Assembly (NCBI RefSeq): GCF_028583425.1
Contig: NC_072800.1
Location: 95,759,001-95,823,000, forward strand
Direction: 5' to 3'
DNA: 64,000 bases
Source of the DNA: Eublepharis macularius
Taxonomy: Eukaryota > Chordata > Lepidosauria > Squamata > Eublepharidae
Each line of letters begins with the position of its first letter. Position 1 is the first letter of the stretch. A model generated the notes under the pieces. It ran no database searches. It saw only the letters and a list, made by a program, of their open reading frames with translations, and had not been told where the DNA came from. The translations under genes and the position numbers were made by a program. Below, in pieces: positions 42,501 to 54,700 of this stretch.

Positions 42501-45500
42501 TAAGTATGTTCCTACTGGGTAGTTTCTGCCCTGTTTCAGCTCTGGATCAGATTTTTGCTTGTTTTCAAATTTCTAGAAATGCTGCATTTGAATAGCCTAC
42601 TGCATTGTTTCTTGAATGCCCTAGCTGCTGATCATATTTTCTTACATTGTATAATCTGCCTTCACTCTGGACTCTAAATAACAAACATAAATAAATAATC
42701 AAAGCTCCAGTGTGGGGTAGTGTTTAGAGTATTGGGGTAGGATCAGCCTCTGTAACCTGCCTCACAGGGTTGTTGGGAGAATGAAAGAGGATGCCACATA
42801 CTCTGCCCTGAGTTGACTTGACACGAGCGAAACAAGTGATTGATGCACTCCAAGTGGGAGATGTCTAGATAAAGGACGCCACAGGAACTCACACCCCGAG
42901 CTCAGTATTCATAACTGCTACAACTGATTAGAATGGCTCTTTCATACAACACCAGGCATACAATCATTGATCAAAATCACAGGGACAATATTTTATTGGT
43001 GTGCTTAAAAACTGTGAGTGGTCAGTTAATCTGGGCTAATGCCAAAAAGGGGGTTTGGAGGCCTGGCTGTTTTGACAGAGAGCCACAAGGACGAGTGAGC
43101 CTCCAAAGTGCTCAGTATACATGCCTGGCTAGAAATCGCCAGTTCACTGCATACATGGACACCTGTTTCCCATACTCCCTTGTTTAATTGTTTATTTAGG
43201 GGTTATTTATTTAGGGCACTTCCATGCCACCTCTTCAGAATCTTGCTTGAAGGCTATTAAAATAAAAAATATAAAAAGCCATTGAAAACACAAGCTATTA
43301 GACACAAGCAGCATAAAAACTATTAACAAAATAGAGCAGGCCGTTAAAAAGCTGGTTAGGATAAAAACTCCTAATTAAAAGCCTGGGTTCAAATACATGT
43401 TTTGGACCAGTGCCTTAAAAAAAGTGAAGCGGGCACCAGGCAAGTCTTGAAGGGGAGGGTGTTCTAGAAGCATGATGCTGCCACAGAAAATGCCTTGGGT
43501 CTACTTGCCACCCGTCTCACCTCTGAAGTTGAGGAGGGCAGAGCCTGCCAGGCTTGAGAGGCAGATCTTAACTGGTGGGCTGGACAGTATGGGGCGGGGC
43601 TGCCAGATCTTCCTAGCAACTGGCGGGGAGGGCAGCACTCGCTGGTGGTCTTTCCTTCGCAGGGACGTGCTCCCAACCTGAGCATAACGATGTCACGCCT
43701 GGAAGTGATGTCATCGCACCAGCTGTGGGAGTGCTCTAAGAATCGACCTGTTTGGGGCCGAAATTTGGAGCACTCCCACAACCAGCATGACCACATCGCT
43801 TCCAGAAGTGATATCATCACACCCCAGCCGGGAGGGCCCACACCACGTGTTTGCCCAGGTTGCCTGCCAGTGGCAGATAATCGCCGAGTGACTTGCCACC
43901 TCCTGCTGCTCACTAGTGATCTGTGGGCATGGGGCAAACTTCGGGGAGTTTGCTGATCACTGTGCAAAAAGAGTGTGGGTGGGGGAGAGCTTCCCCTCTT
44001 CATCTGCTCCAGGTGGAGATATTTTGTGCATGTGTGGCAGCAGCAACAGGAAAACTGTCTCCCCCCCCCCCCACACACACACTGTTTTGCATGGAGGAGC
44101 TCTCCTTCCCCAGGTGGCTTTCCAAGCCTGTTTGGGATCTCCTTTTTTTATGCAAGCCATTCCCTAGAGCTGCCGTGTGTCTGAGCAAGCCCAGGTTGGC
44201 TCCGTGATGAATTCGTGAAGGAACGTATGTTTAGAGGGACCCTCAGTGTCAAGTCTCTTCTTAGGGCCTTAAAGATAAGAATGAACACTTTGAATTGTGC
44301 CCAGAAACAGGCCATTTCTTAACCTGAAAGTCCATGAGTTTCAGAATCTCTCCTAGTGCTTCCTCACTCAAATTCTCCTGTTCACGAGCCATGGCTTCTT
44401 CACAGCCCAAAAGAACTGCAACAAATCGAAAGGTAAGATGGCAACCGCCTCTGCTTTAAGAGCAAGGCCGGCTGCTTCCACACAGAGTGTTTTTTCTCTG
44501 CCTTGGCTTCCAAGTGGACATGCTTTTCTTTTTAAGTAACCACCCAACGTCGTGCCCGAATCATCCTCTTTCCCTGTTTCCCCCATCGCCAATGTGTTCT
44601 TTCCCAAACCTGCTTTATTCCAATCATTCTGGGAAGACTGATGCTCCTGTGCATAAGAAGGCCATGTAGAAGGAATGGTGCTACGATGGTCCTACCCTCC
44701 TTGGTGCCATTTTCCCATCACCAACACTTCTTGGACACCATTTCCCCAATATCTTTCCTGCCATGACATCACCAGTTTTTTTGCAGGCTTAAAAAGAATA
44801 AAACTCTGGCACTTACAATTGTGCCACAGCACTCCATCGTCACTTATCTCGGTCCTCTGAATTCTCCATTTTCATTTTTAAAAAAAATAAAATAAAGAAG
44901 CTAGAAGGAAAAAGGAGCAGCCTTGAAAAGAATGGGGAGAAGTTGCACAATGGCTGGAGAAATACTATTTGTACGTCAATATTGCAGTACACCCTGTAAG
45001 AATCTGTTTCCACCTATGTATTTGCAATCTGATTAGAAATTATTACAATGTGTTAGAGTACTCACACGGAGAACAAAAAAAGTTTTGCAGCCATGACGAC
45101 CACACTCCCGAGATCCGATGCAGAAGGGAAAAATCAGAAAAAAAGAAGAGAGCAGACAGAAGAACTCCCTGTGCGCAAGCTCCGCCGCCAGCACGGATGC
45201 GTTCTTAGGGGATGTGAAAGCAACGCAGAGAATCTTTACCATGTGGAATCATCAGCAAGTAAGCATGTTGCCTGGCAAAATATGGGCCCCGATCCTCTGT
45301 TTGCCTCCTAATGCTAATGCAGGCATGGGAGGGGAGGGTTAAATCTTTCCTTGCCCAGCAGTTTCCCCCAACAAGGGCACTGCCCCCCTGGCAATACTTC
45401 CATTCCTAGCTGAGCTCTTGAAACAAGTCCAGCTTGGGGCAGGGTGTGTTTGAGGGACAGAACTGGCAGGCAAGAAAAGGTTTAACACCCACCTCCCTTC

Positions 45501-45585
45501 CACAAATCACTGATTCCCCACTGCGTGTGTTCCTGGCCCAGATATTAGTTAGGGAATGTGGTGGCAGAACAGACCGCACCACCCT

Positions 45586-45641
<56 letters not shown>

Positions 45642-48600
45642 TGGAAAACCCAGCCTCTTACCAAGTGGCTGCTTTTTAGGCACAAATGACACTGCTGAAA
45701 TTCCATCACAGAATCTCCACATTACGTGCAGTTTTGCTCTCAGTAAAGATATTTTCTATTTATGAAGTCCCTAATGTAAGTCAGCATAAGGCAGTCAGAG
45801 GCAGGGTAGTGTGGATCTCATTAGCAACATACATGAAATCGACCCGTGTCTGCCCTGGCCTGGGCCAAAGTGCAGGGGCAGTCAATAATCTCTGTCAGGA
45901 AACTGGGCAGGCCCATCTCTTTGGCATCCCACGCGTGGCACTTGGCTGCTGCCCACGCAGCTGAGTCTTCCCTAAAGGCCTCTTCCAGGTGCCAAGCCAA
46001 GGCATGCTCCGAGCTCCAGATGGCGGCCACATTGCTGAGGGTGGAGGATCAGACAGAGACAGGCATTATTTATTTGTTTTTATTTACAAAATTTATACCC
46101 CACTATTATACCATCAGCTAACAAATTAAAAACGTACATAATAAAATCAGATCTGAAAACCCATAAAACCCAACAAAAACACATCATTAACATGATTAAA
46201 ACCAGTGCTAAGATGCATTCAAAGACATAAAAACAACAATGAAAATATTGGGCAGGAAGGAGGGATCACTGAGAGAGGCCAAACAAAACAAAGTCTTAAC
46301 TAGCTGGTGGAAGATGGCAACAGAATGGGATGGACGAGTCTTCCCGGGGAAGGAGTTTGAGTTTTGGTGCCACCACTGAGAAAGCCCTTTCCCTGATTGC
46401 CACCACCTAATCAGAAAATGGGGGCACCCAAAGCAGGGCCTCCAAAGATGACCTTAGTGGTCAAGTAGGTTCTTAAGGGAATAGGGGGCCTGTTGGTTCC
46501 AAGCCATATACGGCTTTAAAGGTCAATGTCAGCAGCCTGAACCCTAACCCTGGAAAGAGATTGAGAACCAGTGTAGACGGGCCAAGACTGGAGTGATGGG
46601 GTCCCTGCAATCAGATGGAGGGGAAGAAATGCTGGACCTACCATGAAGGTTTCTTCTCTTCAGTGGGGGCGAGGTCCTCCTCCTCCTCCGGGAAACGCCT
46701 CCCACTTGCTCCAAGGCAGAGCTTATGCTAACGGAGCTCACTGTTAAGAGGACTGGCAGGGGAGGGGCCTTCTCAGTCCTGCAAAAGCCAAGCTCCGTGA
46801 AAGAGAACGGGGATGCTAGAAAACACCAGGCAACTTGGCAAGCCAGACTTGCACCAGTCAATGGGCCCATTGCATTGGAACTGAACTATATACAACGAGA
46901 TCTGAGCGAGGCTCCCACGCAGTCCCAATCGGGTGGGTGAGGAAGAGAAAAAACCTTCCTGGTAGCTCCACATGTAATTCTCCTCCAGCGGGGTGGGGGG
47001 GATGTCCTCCTCTTCTGGGGTGTACCAGAAGTAAGCCAAGTTAGGAGGAAGGACCTCAGGATTAACCATCTACCACCGCTGCAGTTCTCTGTGCCCAAAG
47101 GCAGCTTCAGTCGAGGCCACGCTGTCAATCTTGTAATGCCTAGCAAAGGTGGGAAAAGATGACCAGGTGGCTGCCCTCATATTTCATCAATGGGGTTACT
47201 AGAGGAAAAAAATGCCTATATTGCTGCTGCTCTGGTCAAATGTGCCATTACTAATTTGGGAGCAGGGAGGTACAACACTTCATATGCCTTGAAAATACAT
47301 TGCCAAATCCAAGAGGCAATGATAGCAAGTACTGTGAGAAAGGCAAGTGAACATCGAAGAAGGGCTGCCCTCTTGACATAAAACACAGGACTCTGCAAAC
47401 TTCCAGCTTGTGCTACAGTTTTCCCTTTTCATGTACTGGGACAGGAAAGAAGGAGGGCAATATGACCTGCTGGTTAACCTAGAAAGAAGAGCTCTAAGGT
47501 TTTCCTTTCAATTTCCACCTGGCTAGTTGTAGCCATTTGTGTTCCAGGGGAGAGAAAAGAGGACCCTGTTGTAGTCGGGTTAGCAACAGCGGAATCCTCC
47601 AATGCTGAGTTACTGCCATGTTGACTGGATCCTAAACCCACTGCCTCCTGGGCCAGAAGGGGCAGAGAGAATCACTAAGACCACCTCCCTCCAAGCTCTG
47701 TTGAGAAGTTTGGCAGACAACAGAAAGGGTGGAAAGCCATACAGGAGACCTCCTGCCATGGATAAGCTAGAGCGTCTTCTGCTGCTACTTGAGAGGGTTT
47801 GAATTGAGGTGCGAACTTGGGAACTTTGCAATCTTCTGCAGTCACGAAAAGATCGAGACAAGGATTCATGAAGTGATACACCATCAAAGTATCACTGACT
47901 ACTCCCCTGGGTCTATCTGCTGTCTGCTCAGTGAGTTGCCTTCTATATTTGGGGCACATGGAAATGTTGAGTTTGAATGCCTGCGAAGCGTTTTTCTGCC
48001 CAATTCAGGAGTCGAGACACCTTCATCTGCGGCACGTGGAATTGTGTCCTGCCTTGTCAGCTGATGTGTGCTTCTTCTGTAATACCCATCTTGACTGGAA
48101 GGTGCCTTCTGACTCTTCGATGCTTGCAGGCTAGCAGTGATAACCTGATTGCATGCAGAACCAGTCAATTGATGCTGCAGTTCCATTCCCTCAATGCCCA
48201 CTCCTCTGAGCCAGCTGAACGAAGCTAAGGGCTCCACAGCCCAGAAGACTGGCGTGGGTTGTCAGAACCAGGGGCATCAAACAAATGAAAGCCACTCCCC
48301 TGTCCAAACTGAGCCAGTCGCACCACAAAGTCAGGATCTGTGTAACTTTGGTGATATTGCAGGATTTGAGTCCAGTGACACCTTAGAGAGCAACAGGATT
48401 TTCAGAGTATAAACTTTCAAGAGTTAAGGCACCTTTCTTCTGATATTGACAATCTCTTGTGAAAACTTAGAATGTCCTTTTTGAACTGTAGAAGAGTCCA
48501 TAGGCGGGGAAGTGGGTGGAAACAGGCCCATTGAAACAGGTGTGTGGTGCCCAGTTTGGCTAAAGCCATGACATTCCTCTTCCTTCTTGCTTGTAGGTCT

Positions 48601-51600
48601 CTGAGCAGCCTGGATTAGGCTGACCCACTTCTCCTCTGCAAGGAAAACCTTCACCTGAGAGGTAAAAGCACTTGGCCCCAGAGGAGTAATGCCCTGCGTC
48701 AGGTTCAGATTGCTCCGGGGGACGAGCCCTAGGAAACTATGATGATGCAGAAGGCACAGGGTCTTGCCTGGAGCCTGCTGAGTGCCCTCCCTGGAGAGGG
48801 ATCATGTCAGCGGGATGTCCAGGTTGCCATATATGTGGCAACCTTGAATCTAGAGGGATGCCACCAAGACAATCATGAGCTTCGTGAACACCCTGGGAGA
48901 TAAAGAAAAGCAATACGCTGACAGTGCAAACCCTTGGAGTAATGTGTAGGAATCGCCTGGTAGTTGGGTACATTGGAACATGCAGGTACACTTCTCTGAG
49001 GTCAACTGAGGTAAAAGATTTGCCTTGATGGAGAACTTCTAGAATGGAATGAGGGATTTGACTACCATCTTGTTTAAAGACTTCAGATCCAGGTTTGCTC
49101 GCCATTTACCTGATTCCTTCAGCACCAGAAAAAGGCTGAAATAGACTCCCTTGAAGAGCTGATCTTGAGGCATTGGTTCTATGGCTCCAATCTGCAAGAG
49201 ATGTACTGTGGCCTGAAACATAAGGGAGGGTTGCGGAGGGTTCCTGGATTTGGAGGAAGGGACAAACTTGAAGGAAGGACGGCTTACGGACTCCATCTTC
49301 TAACCCGGCTGAATAATTTTTCTGACCCATCTGTCTTGCATGGATGGGCTGAACCGCTGCAGCAGCACCTCTAAGAGTATAGTAAGGTGGCGCCCGACTT
49401 TTTGCTGAACTGATGGTTCTTCTGGGTCGACTGGGGGATGAAGGCTGAGCCTTGTTCGTCTCTGTTGTCCCTATTGTCCTTTCCCTAGAAGGAGGAGCAA
49501 AAGGGACAGAGGGAACAACTCCGTGAACTGTACAGGGCCAGATCTACGGTTGCCGGCACCCAGGGCAACCGAAGACTGGCTACTTGCATGTGCAGCGCGC
49601 GTGCACTCCCAGCGCTGCATGATGACGTCATTTCCATGACGTCATCACGCAGGGCGGTGCGTGCCACCCCGCAGCAAGCTGGCTGTCCCAGCGCACTGTG
49701 GAGCTGGCAGCGGCAGTGCAAGTGGCTGGGAGGCCGCCCACGCCATTCGCCTGCCCCGCAGGACAGGGGGTGCATGGCAAGCACGCCCCCTGTCCTGCTG
49801 CCCGCGAACTCCCGGGGATGGCAGCTGCGCCCAGCGCCCCCCCCCCCCTTTGGTGGCACCGGGGGCAGACTACCCCCCGCCCCTCCATCGATCCAGCCCT
49901 GGACCTGGACCCAGTTCTTGTCTCTAACAGAGGAAGAGGAGCTGGATGGCATAACCTCCCTTTTCTCCTTGATTCCAGCTAAAACCTTCCCCAGAACTGG
50001 ATACCCAAAAAGCTTCTGGCCAAGGAATTTTTTTGTGGAGATACTGGACTTCGAAAGGAAGTCAACGCCCCAATGCCTGAAACCATCTAGTAGAGGTTTG
50101 GGGGGTCACTCCCTGACCACTTGCCTCCCTCCATCTCAGGGCCAAGATAGACGTGCAGGTTTTAAAACCCAGACCCCACTCAGATTCCCTGCAGCTACAC
50201 AGCAGCTTTGGGGAAATAACTTAAAAATAAAGGAGCCCCTAAATGTTCTCAGAATGCCTCCATAGGGGGAGGAGGGGCTCCTGACTTCCCCCTCAAGCCA
50301 TTTCTCTTTGTCAAAATAGCAGGGGAGGGAGGTTCCCCCCCCCACGTTATTTCTGCTGCCCTGGAGAATTCTGTGCATACGGAGCAGTAAAAACATGAGG
50401 GAAAATCTCCTGTGGCATTGTGTCATGGGGAAACATGCCCTTCTCCTGCAGAGGCATTCTGAGGCCATTTGGGCTCATTTTATTTTTTAGCAGCCATTTT
50501 TTAAACTGCTGTATGGCTGCGGAAACCTGAGTTGGGTCTGGGGAACTGGGTTGGGTCTGGGTCTGGGGAAACCAGACCCAGCTCTTTAAAAACCTGCACG
50601 TCTAGCTTGCTCTTTAGCACAAATTCTGTTCCCATTGCAGAGTGGCGTTCCTCCTCATAGTCAGTAGATGGCAGTAGTGCTTCATACTTGGCAGGCACAG
50701 GTGGCTCTCCAGACAAAGGGGAGTTTGACTGAAAACCCCACCGTGAATGGCCCGTTCCCTGAGACACCTCCCTGGGATCTGGAGCGGAGCCTGCAGAATC
50801 AGCCAGTGATCAGGCCAAGAACGCAGCACTCCCTGTGCACCTGCCAGGGCATCTTTGTCGTGTACAGGAGACCGCCTGAGATTAGGATGAGTCTGAATGC
50901 TGCCTCGTACATGGCCTGTGCTCACGCTTTCCCCTCTTGGATTTCTCCCATGGCTGAGTGGAAAATTGCCGAAGCACAAATCCTTGGGGCCAGAAGTTGC
51001 TTGAGAAGCTAGAGGACTGGCAAGCATGGCAGAAAGAGCATTTGTGGGGCCCTCTGAAGCCCTCCTGCGACCATTGAAGGCCCTCAGAAACGGCAGGGAG
51101 CCGGTGCACGGAGCGAATGGCAACATTCCCGTTACACTGGGGGGCAGCCCTGAGGGAGCTGCTGTACCTGCACAGCTTTGAGCTGAAGGCACGGAGGCAG
51201 CAAAAGGAGAGGCCGCTCCCATCATTGCACTGGGGGGGGGGGGGGCGCGCTACCTCTGCTGATGAAGAAGCCAGAGCTAATCCAGAGCACAGCTGCATGC
51301 TGGCTCCCACTTTGGCCTTGAGGGGGCGGCTGGAAAGGCTTGCCAGCATGTAGGGGATGCAGTGGCCTGCCGGTGGCAGTTTGCCTGTTTACTTCATTGT
51401 TGCTGCTGGTAGGCACCCCAGGAACATGAGCAGCACGCCTGCCAGTTTGGTGTAGTGGTCAAGAGCACGGGACTCTAATCTGGAGAGCCGGGTTTGATTC
51501 CCCACTCCTCTGCTTGCAGCCAGCTGGGTGACCTTGGTTCAGTCACAGCTCTCTCAGAGCTCTCTCAGCCCCACTCACCTCACAGGGTGTTTGTGGTTGT

Positions 51601-51682
51601 GAGAATAATAATGACATACTTTGTAAACCACTCGGAGTGGGCATTAAGTTGTCCTGAAAGGCGGTGTATAAATCGAATGTTG

Positions 51683-51732
<50 letters not shown>

Positions 51733-54700
51733 CTTCAGGTGGGTGTGACCCTGTCACTCCCAGAAGTAATGCCATCGCGCCAGCTGCAGGTGTGCTGCCT
51801 CACTTCACTGGGGGCAGATTTGGGGCCCCTACAGGGCATGGGGGCACTCTGGCAGCCAGGACAAGGATGTCACTTCTGGATGTGATGACACGGTGTCAGT
51901 GCTGGGAGCACACCTGTAGGTCCTGCCCCCACCCCCACCCCGCCCGCCACCAGGAGGGCACAGGGACCCGGCAACCCTATTAGCACAAGGGACGCCCGAC
52001 AAGGCAGAACTGGAGCCTCGGCTGCTGCTGCTGCTGGGGAGAGCTGGGGGGGGGGACCACCAGGTGATGACAGCCCAGTTGTCACAGGCCCGGGTCTGTG
52101 GTGATGACGGCTCAGCCTGGCACTGTTCTGAAGCAGTGTGGTGCAAAGAATCCGCCTGTGACGAGGCCTTGGCCTGCTTTCTGTTGGTCGCTGCAGCTAG
52201 AACCTTGGCAATAGATTTCAATGATTTTCCAACTGCCTTCAGCAAAGCGAACTGGGAAACAAATCTCTCATGGTCTCCCCATTTTCTTTGCTTTTGTTTA
52301 GAGGCCTGCAGGACTTTTTTGAGGCCTACAAGACAGAGGTGGCTAAGCAAAGCGGGCAGTGCCATGGAACAGGGAAGGCCCGTCCCTGCCGGTCCCCTTG
52401 AGGATCACCTGAATGAGCATCAGCCCTGTCTTGGAGCGAGTGGAGCTGCCAACCTAGAGAAGGGTGACTCCCCCCCAGTGAAGGAGAAGGACTTGAAGAT
52501 GGACCGCCATGTCGTGCTATGAGACCAGAAGCCATTTCTGCTGAGTCAGGTTGCACCAAAAGGTGCATCATCTACAAGGCCATGGGACTCCATCGCTGAG
52601 CACAGGCGTGGCTGCCTCAGTGCTATTTGCTCAGATTAAGTTAGCAATGGTATCAAATCTACAGAGGCGTGCAAACAGCTGCTGGAAGCAACAGGAAATG
52701 AGGGGGGGGGAAAGGGCTGAAATTATAGGGAAGATGGGTGAGGGCAGGTAGGTTAACATGCTTGCTCAGAGCTCTTGGGCAGCGGCACAGTTCCCTGCTG
52801 AGGCAGTTAGGTGCTCTTCGGACAGTGTCAGAGGAGAGCTGTTGGGAGGGGGCGGTCAGGGGGAAAGGCTCGTGGCGTTCTTGTGCATCACAGGTGGTGA
52901 GTGGCCGGTGGAAACAAGTCGCCTTCTGCCTCTGATCAACCCTTTTGTGAGGCAGTCCGTTTGCCCCAGCAGCAGGAAGGACACAGCCTGCCCACAGAAC
53001 CCTCGCGACTCACCTCTGCCCCTCCAAAGAGCCGCTGGAAGTGATTCTCAGGGCCCCCAGTTCCCAGGCACTGTAGGCAGCAGAAGGGGCAGGCAGGAAA
53101 GTAAAGATTCCTGTGTTAGAAGCGTTTTCTTTCAGAGTGTACAGATACTTCCATTCAGCAGCCCAGTTTTCAGAGTACGGCTGGCCTGTTAATGGAAGGT
53201 AAAAAAAAAATCAATCGGTGCAGAGGCAACAGCCCATCTGATGGCAACTAAGATCTCGGCTAAGTCCAGGTGGAGAACCTCTCCTTGCTGTATGAGAACT
53301 TCCATGCCGGGTGTGTGGCAAGGGTCTACCTAATCTGGAAGCCACAGGTTCTTTACCCTCCCCCCCAACTCTAGAAGGTCAAAAGCAGCTGTTTGCACAT
53401 GAAGGCAAGTAACCTCTCCTATTGTTTGTGTGAAGAAATGCCACACACCCCAGAATTACAGAACATTGTGATTTGGTCTGCACTACAGGGTGGTGGTGAG
53501 GAAGCAATGAACATCTCTCAGGGCTAGTTGATACACCAGAGCAAAGCAGCCCGGGCATGATACCAAATAGGGAGGAGTAGCAAACACCCAAGAAGACAGA
53601 ATTAAAATTCAGCAAGACCTGAATACTCTGGAGAAGTGGGCAGCTGTGAATAGGATGCAATTCAACAAAGACAAGTGCACAGTATTACATCTGGGCCACA
53701 AAAATGGGAAGCACAAATACTGGCTGGGCGATACACTTCTGGGCAGCAGTATATGTGAAAGGGATCTTGGGGTAAGAGTGGACTGTAAACTGAATATGAG
53801 CAGTCAGTGTGATGCGGTGACAAAAAAGGCTAACTCAGTCTTGGGTTGTATCAAAGGGGCCATCACATCGAAATCGCAGGAGGTCACAGCCCCTTTCTAT
53901 ACTGCCTTGGTCAGGTCGCACCTGGAGTATTGTGCGCAGTTCTGGAGGCCTCGCTTCAAAAAGGATGTGGTCAAAACCGAGAGGGTGCAGAGGAGAGCGA
54001 CGAGGATGATCAGGGGTCTGGAGACTGAGCCCTACGAGGAAAGGCTGAGGGCCTTGGGAATGTTTAGTTTGGAGAAGAGGAGGTTGAGGGGGGACATGAT
54101 TGCTCTCTTTAAATACTTGAAAGGCTGTCATTTGGAGGAGGGCAAAGAGCTGTTCCAGTTGGCAGCAGAGGGTAGGACGCGAAGCAATGGGCTTAAATTA
54201 CATGCACAAAGGTACCGGCTGGATATTAGGAAGAACTTTTTCACAGTCAGAGTAGTTCAAAAGTGGAATCAGCTGCCTAGGGAGGTGGTGAGCTCCCCCT
54301 CACTCGCAGTTTTCCAGAAGAGGCTGGATGAATATTTGTCAGGGATGCTTTAGGCTGATTCTGCACTGGGCAGGGGGTTGGACTAGATGGTCTCTGTGTG
54401 GCCCCGTCCAGCTCTTATGATTCTGTGATTCTATGACTCGTGACAGGCACAGAGAAATTTGGTGCCTCGCAAAGGCAAATGACGCAAGCTGCAGAGAACA
54501 GCCACACCCCAGCTGAAGAGTCCCACCATGGAATACACTATTTAAATGATGGAAGGATAGAGAGTCTCCCTTCCCTTTGACCAGGAAGAGAAGGATGACC
54601 CACAAGGGGAGATTATACATTCTCTGACCCAAGAGGAAGAAGCAGTGAGATGTGCTTCTTTTAGATGGGCAGCCGGTCTGCAGTAGAACAACAGGATTTG

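Larger units (their letters stand above)
46601..49532 (-). mobile_element. DIRS-like tyrosine-recombinase retrotransposon, broken
   Basis: On the minus strand, in order: RT (49330-48730; [60 protein letters not shown]), RNase H-side region (about 47960-47600; [28 protein letters not shown]), tyrosine recombinase (about 47400-47060; [20 protein letters not shown], then [19 protein letters not shown]), and a non-coding end to about 46600. Many stops and frameshifts, plus deletions in RT after motif A. It lies in the SUSD2 intron upstream of the AMOP exons, in the same direction as the gene. Confidence 0.8.

Noticed and set aside
43464..44078. Minus-strand frame of 204 codons
   Set aside because: It spans a tgatgtcat-rich non-coding repeat and a C-run; overlapping frames on the other strand are equally long.
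46773..47069. Frame [20 protein letters not shown] as a SUSD2 exon
   Set aside because: It follows directly on the DIRS recombinase C-terminus, and the SUSD2 exons on both sides already join in frame without it.
49588..50265. Plus-strand open frame of 225 codons
   Set aside because: It runs through a G/C-rich MITE and on into unrelated sequence; three overlapping frames are equally open, which reflects composition rather than coding.
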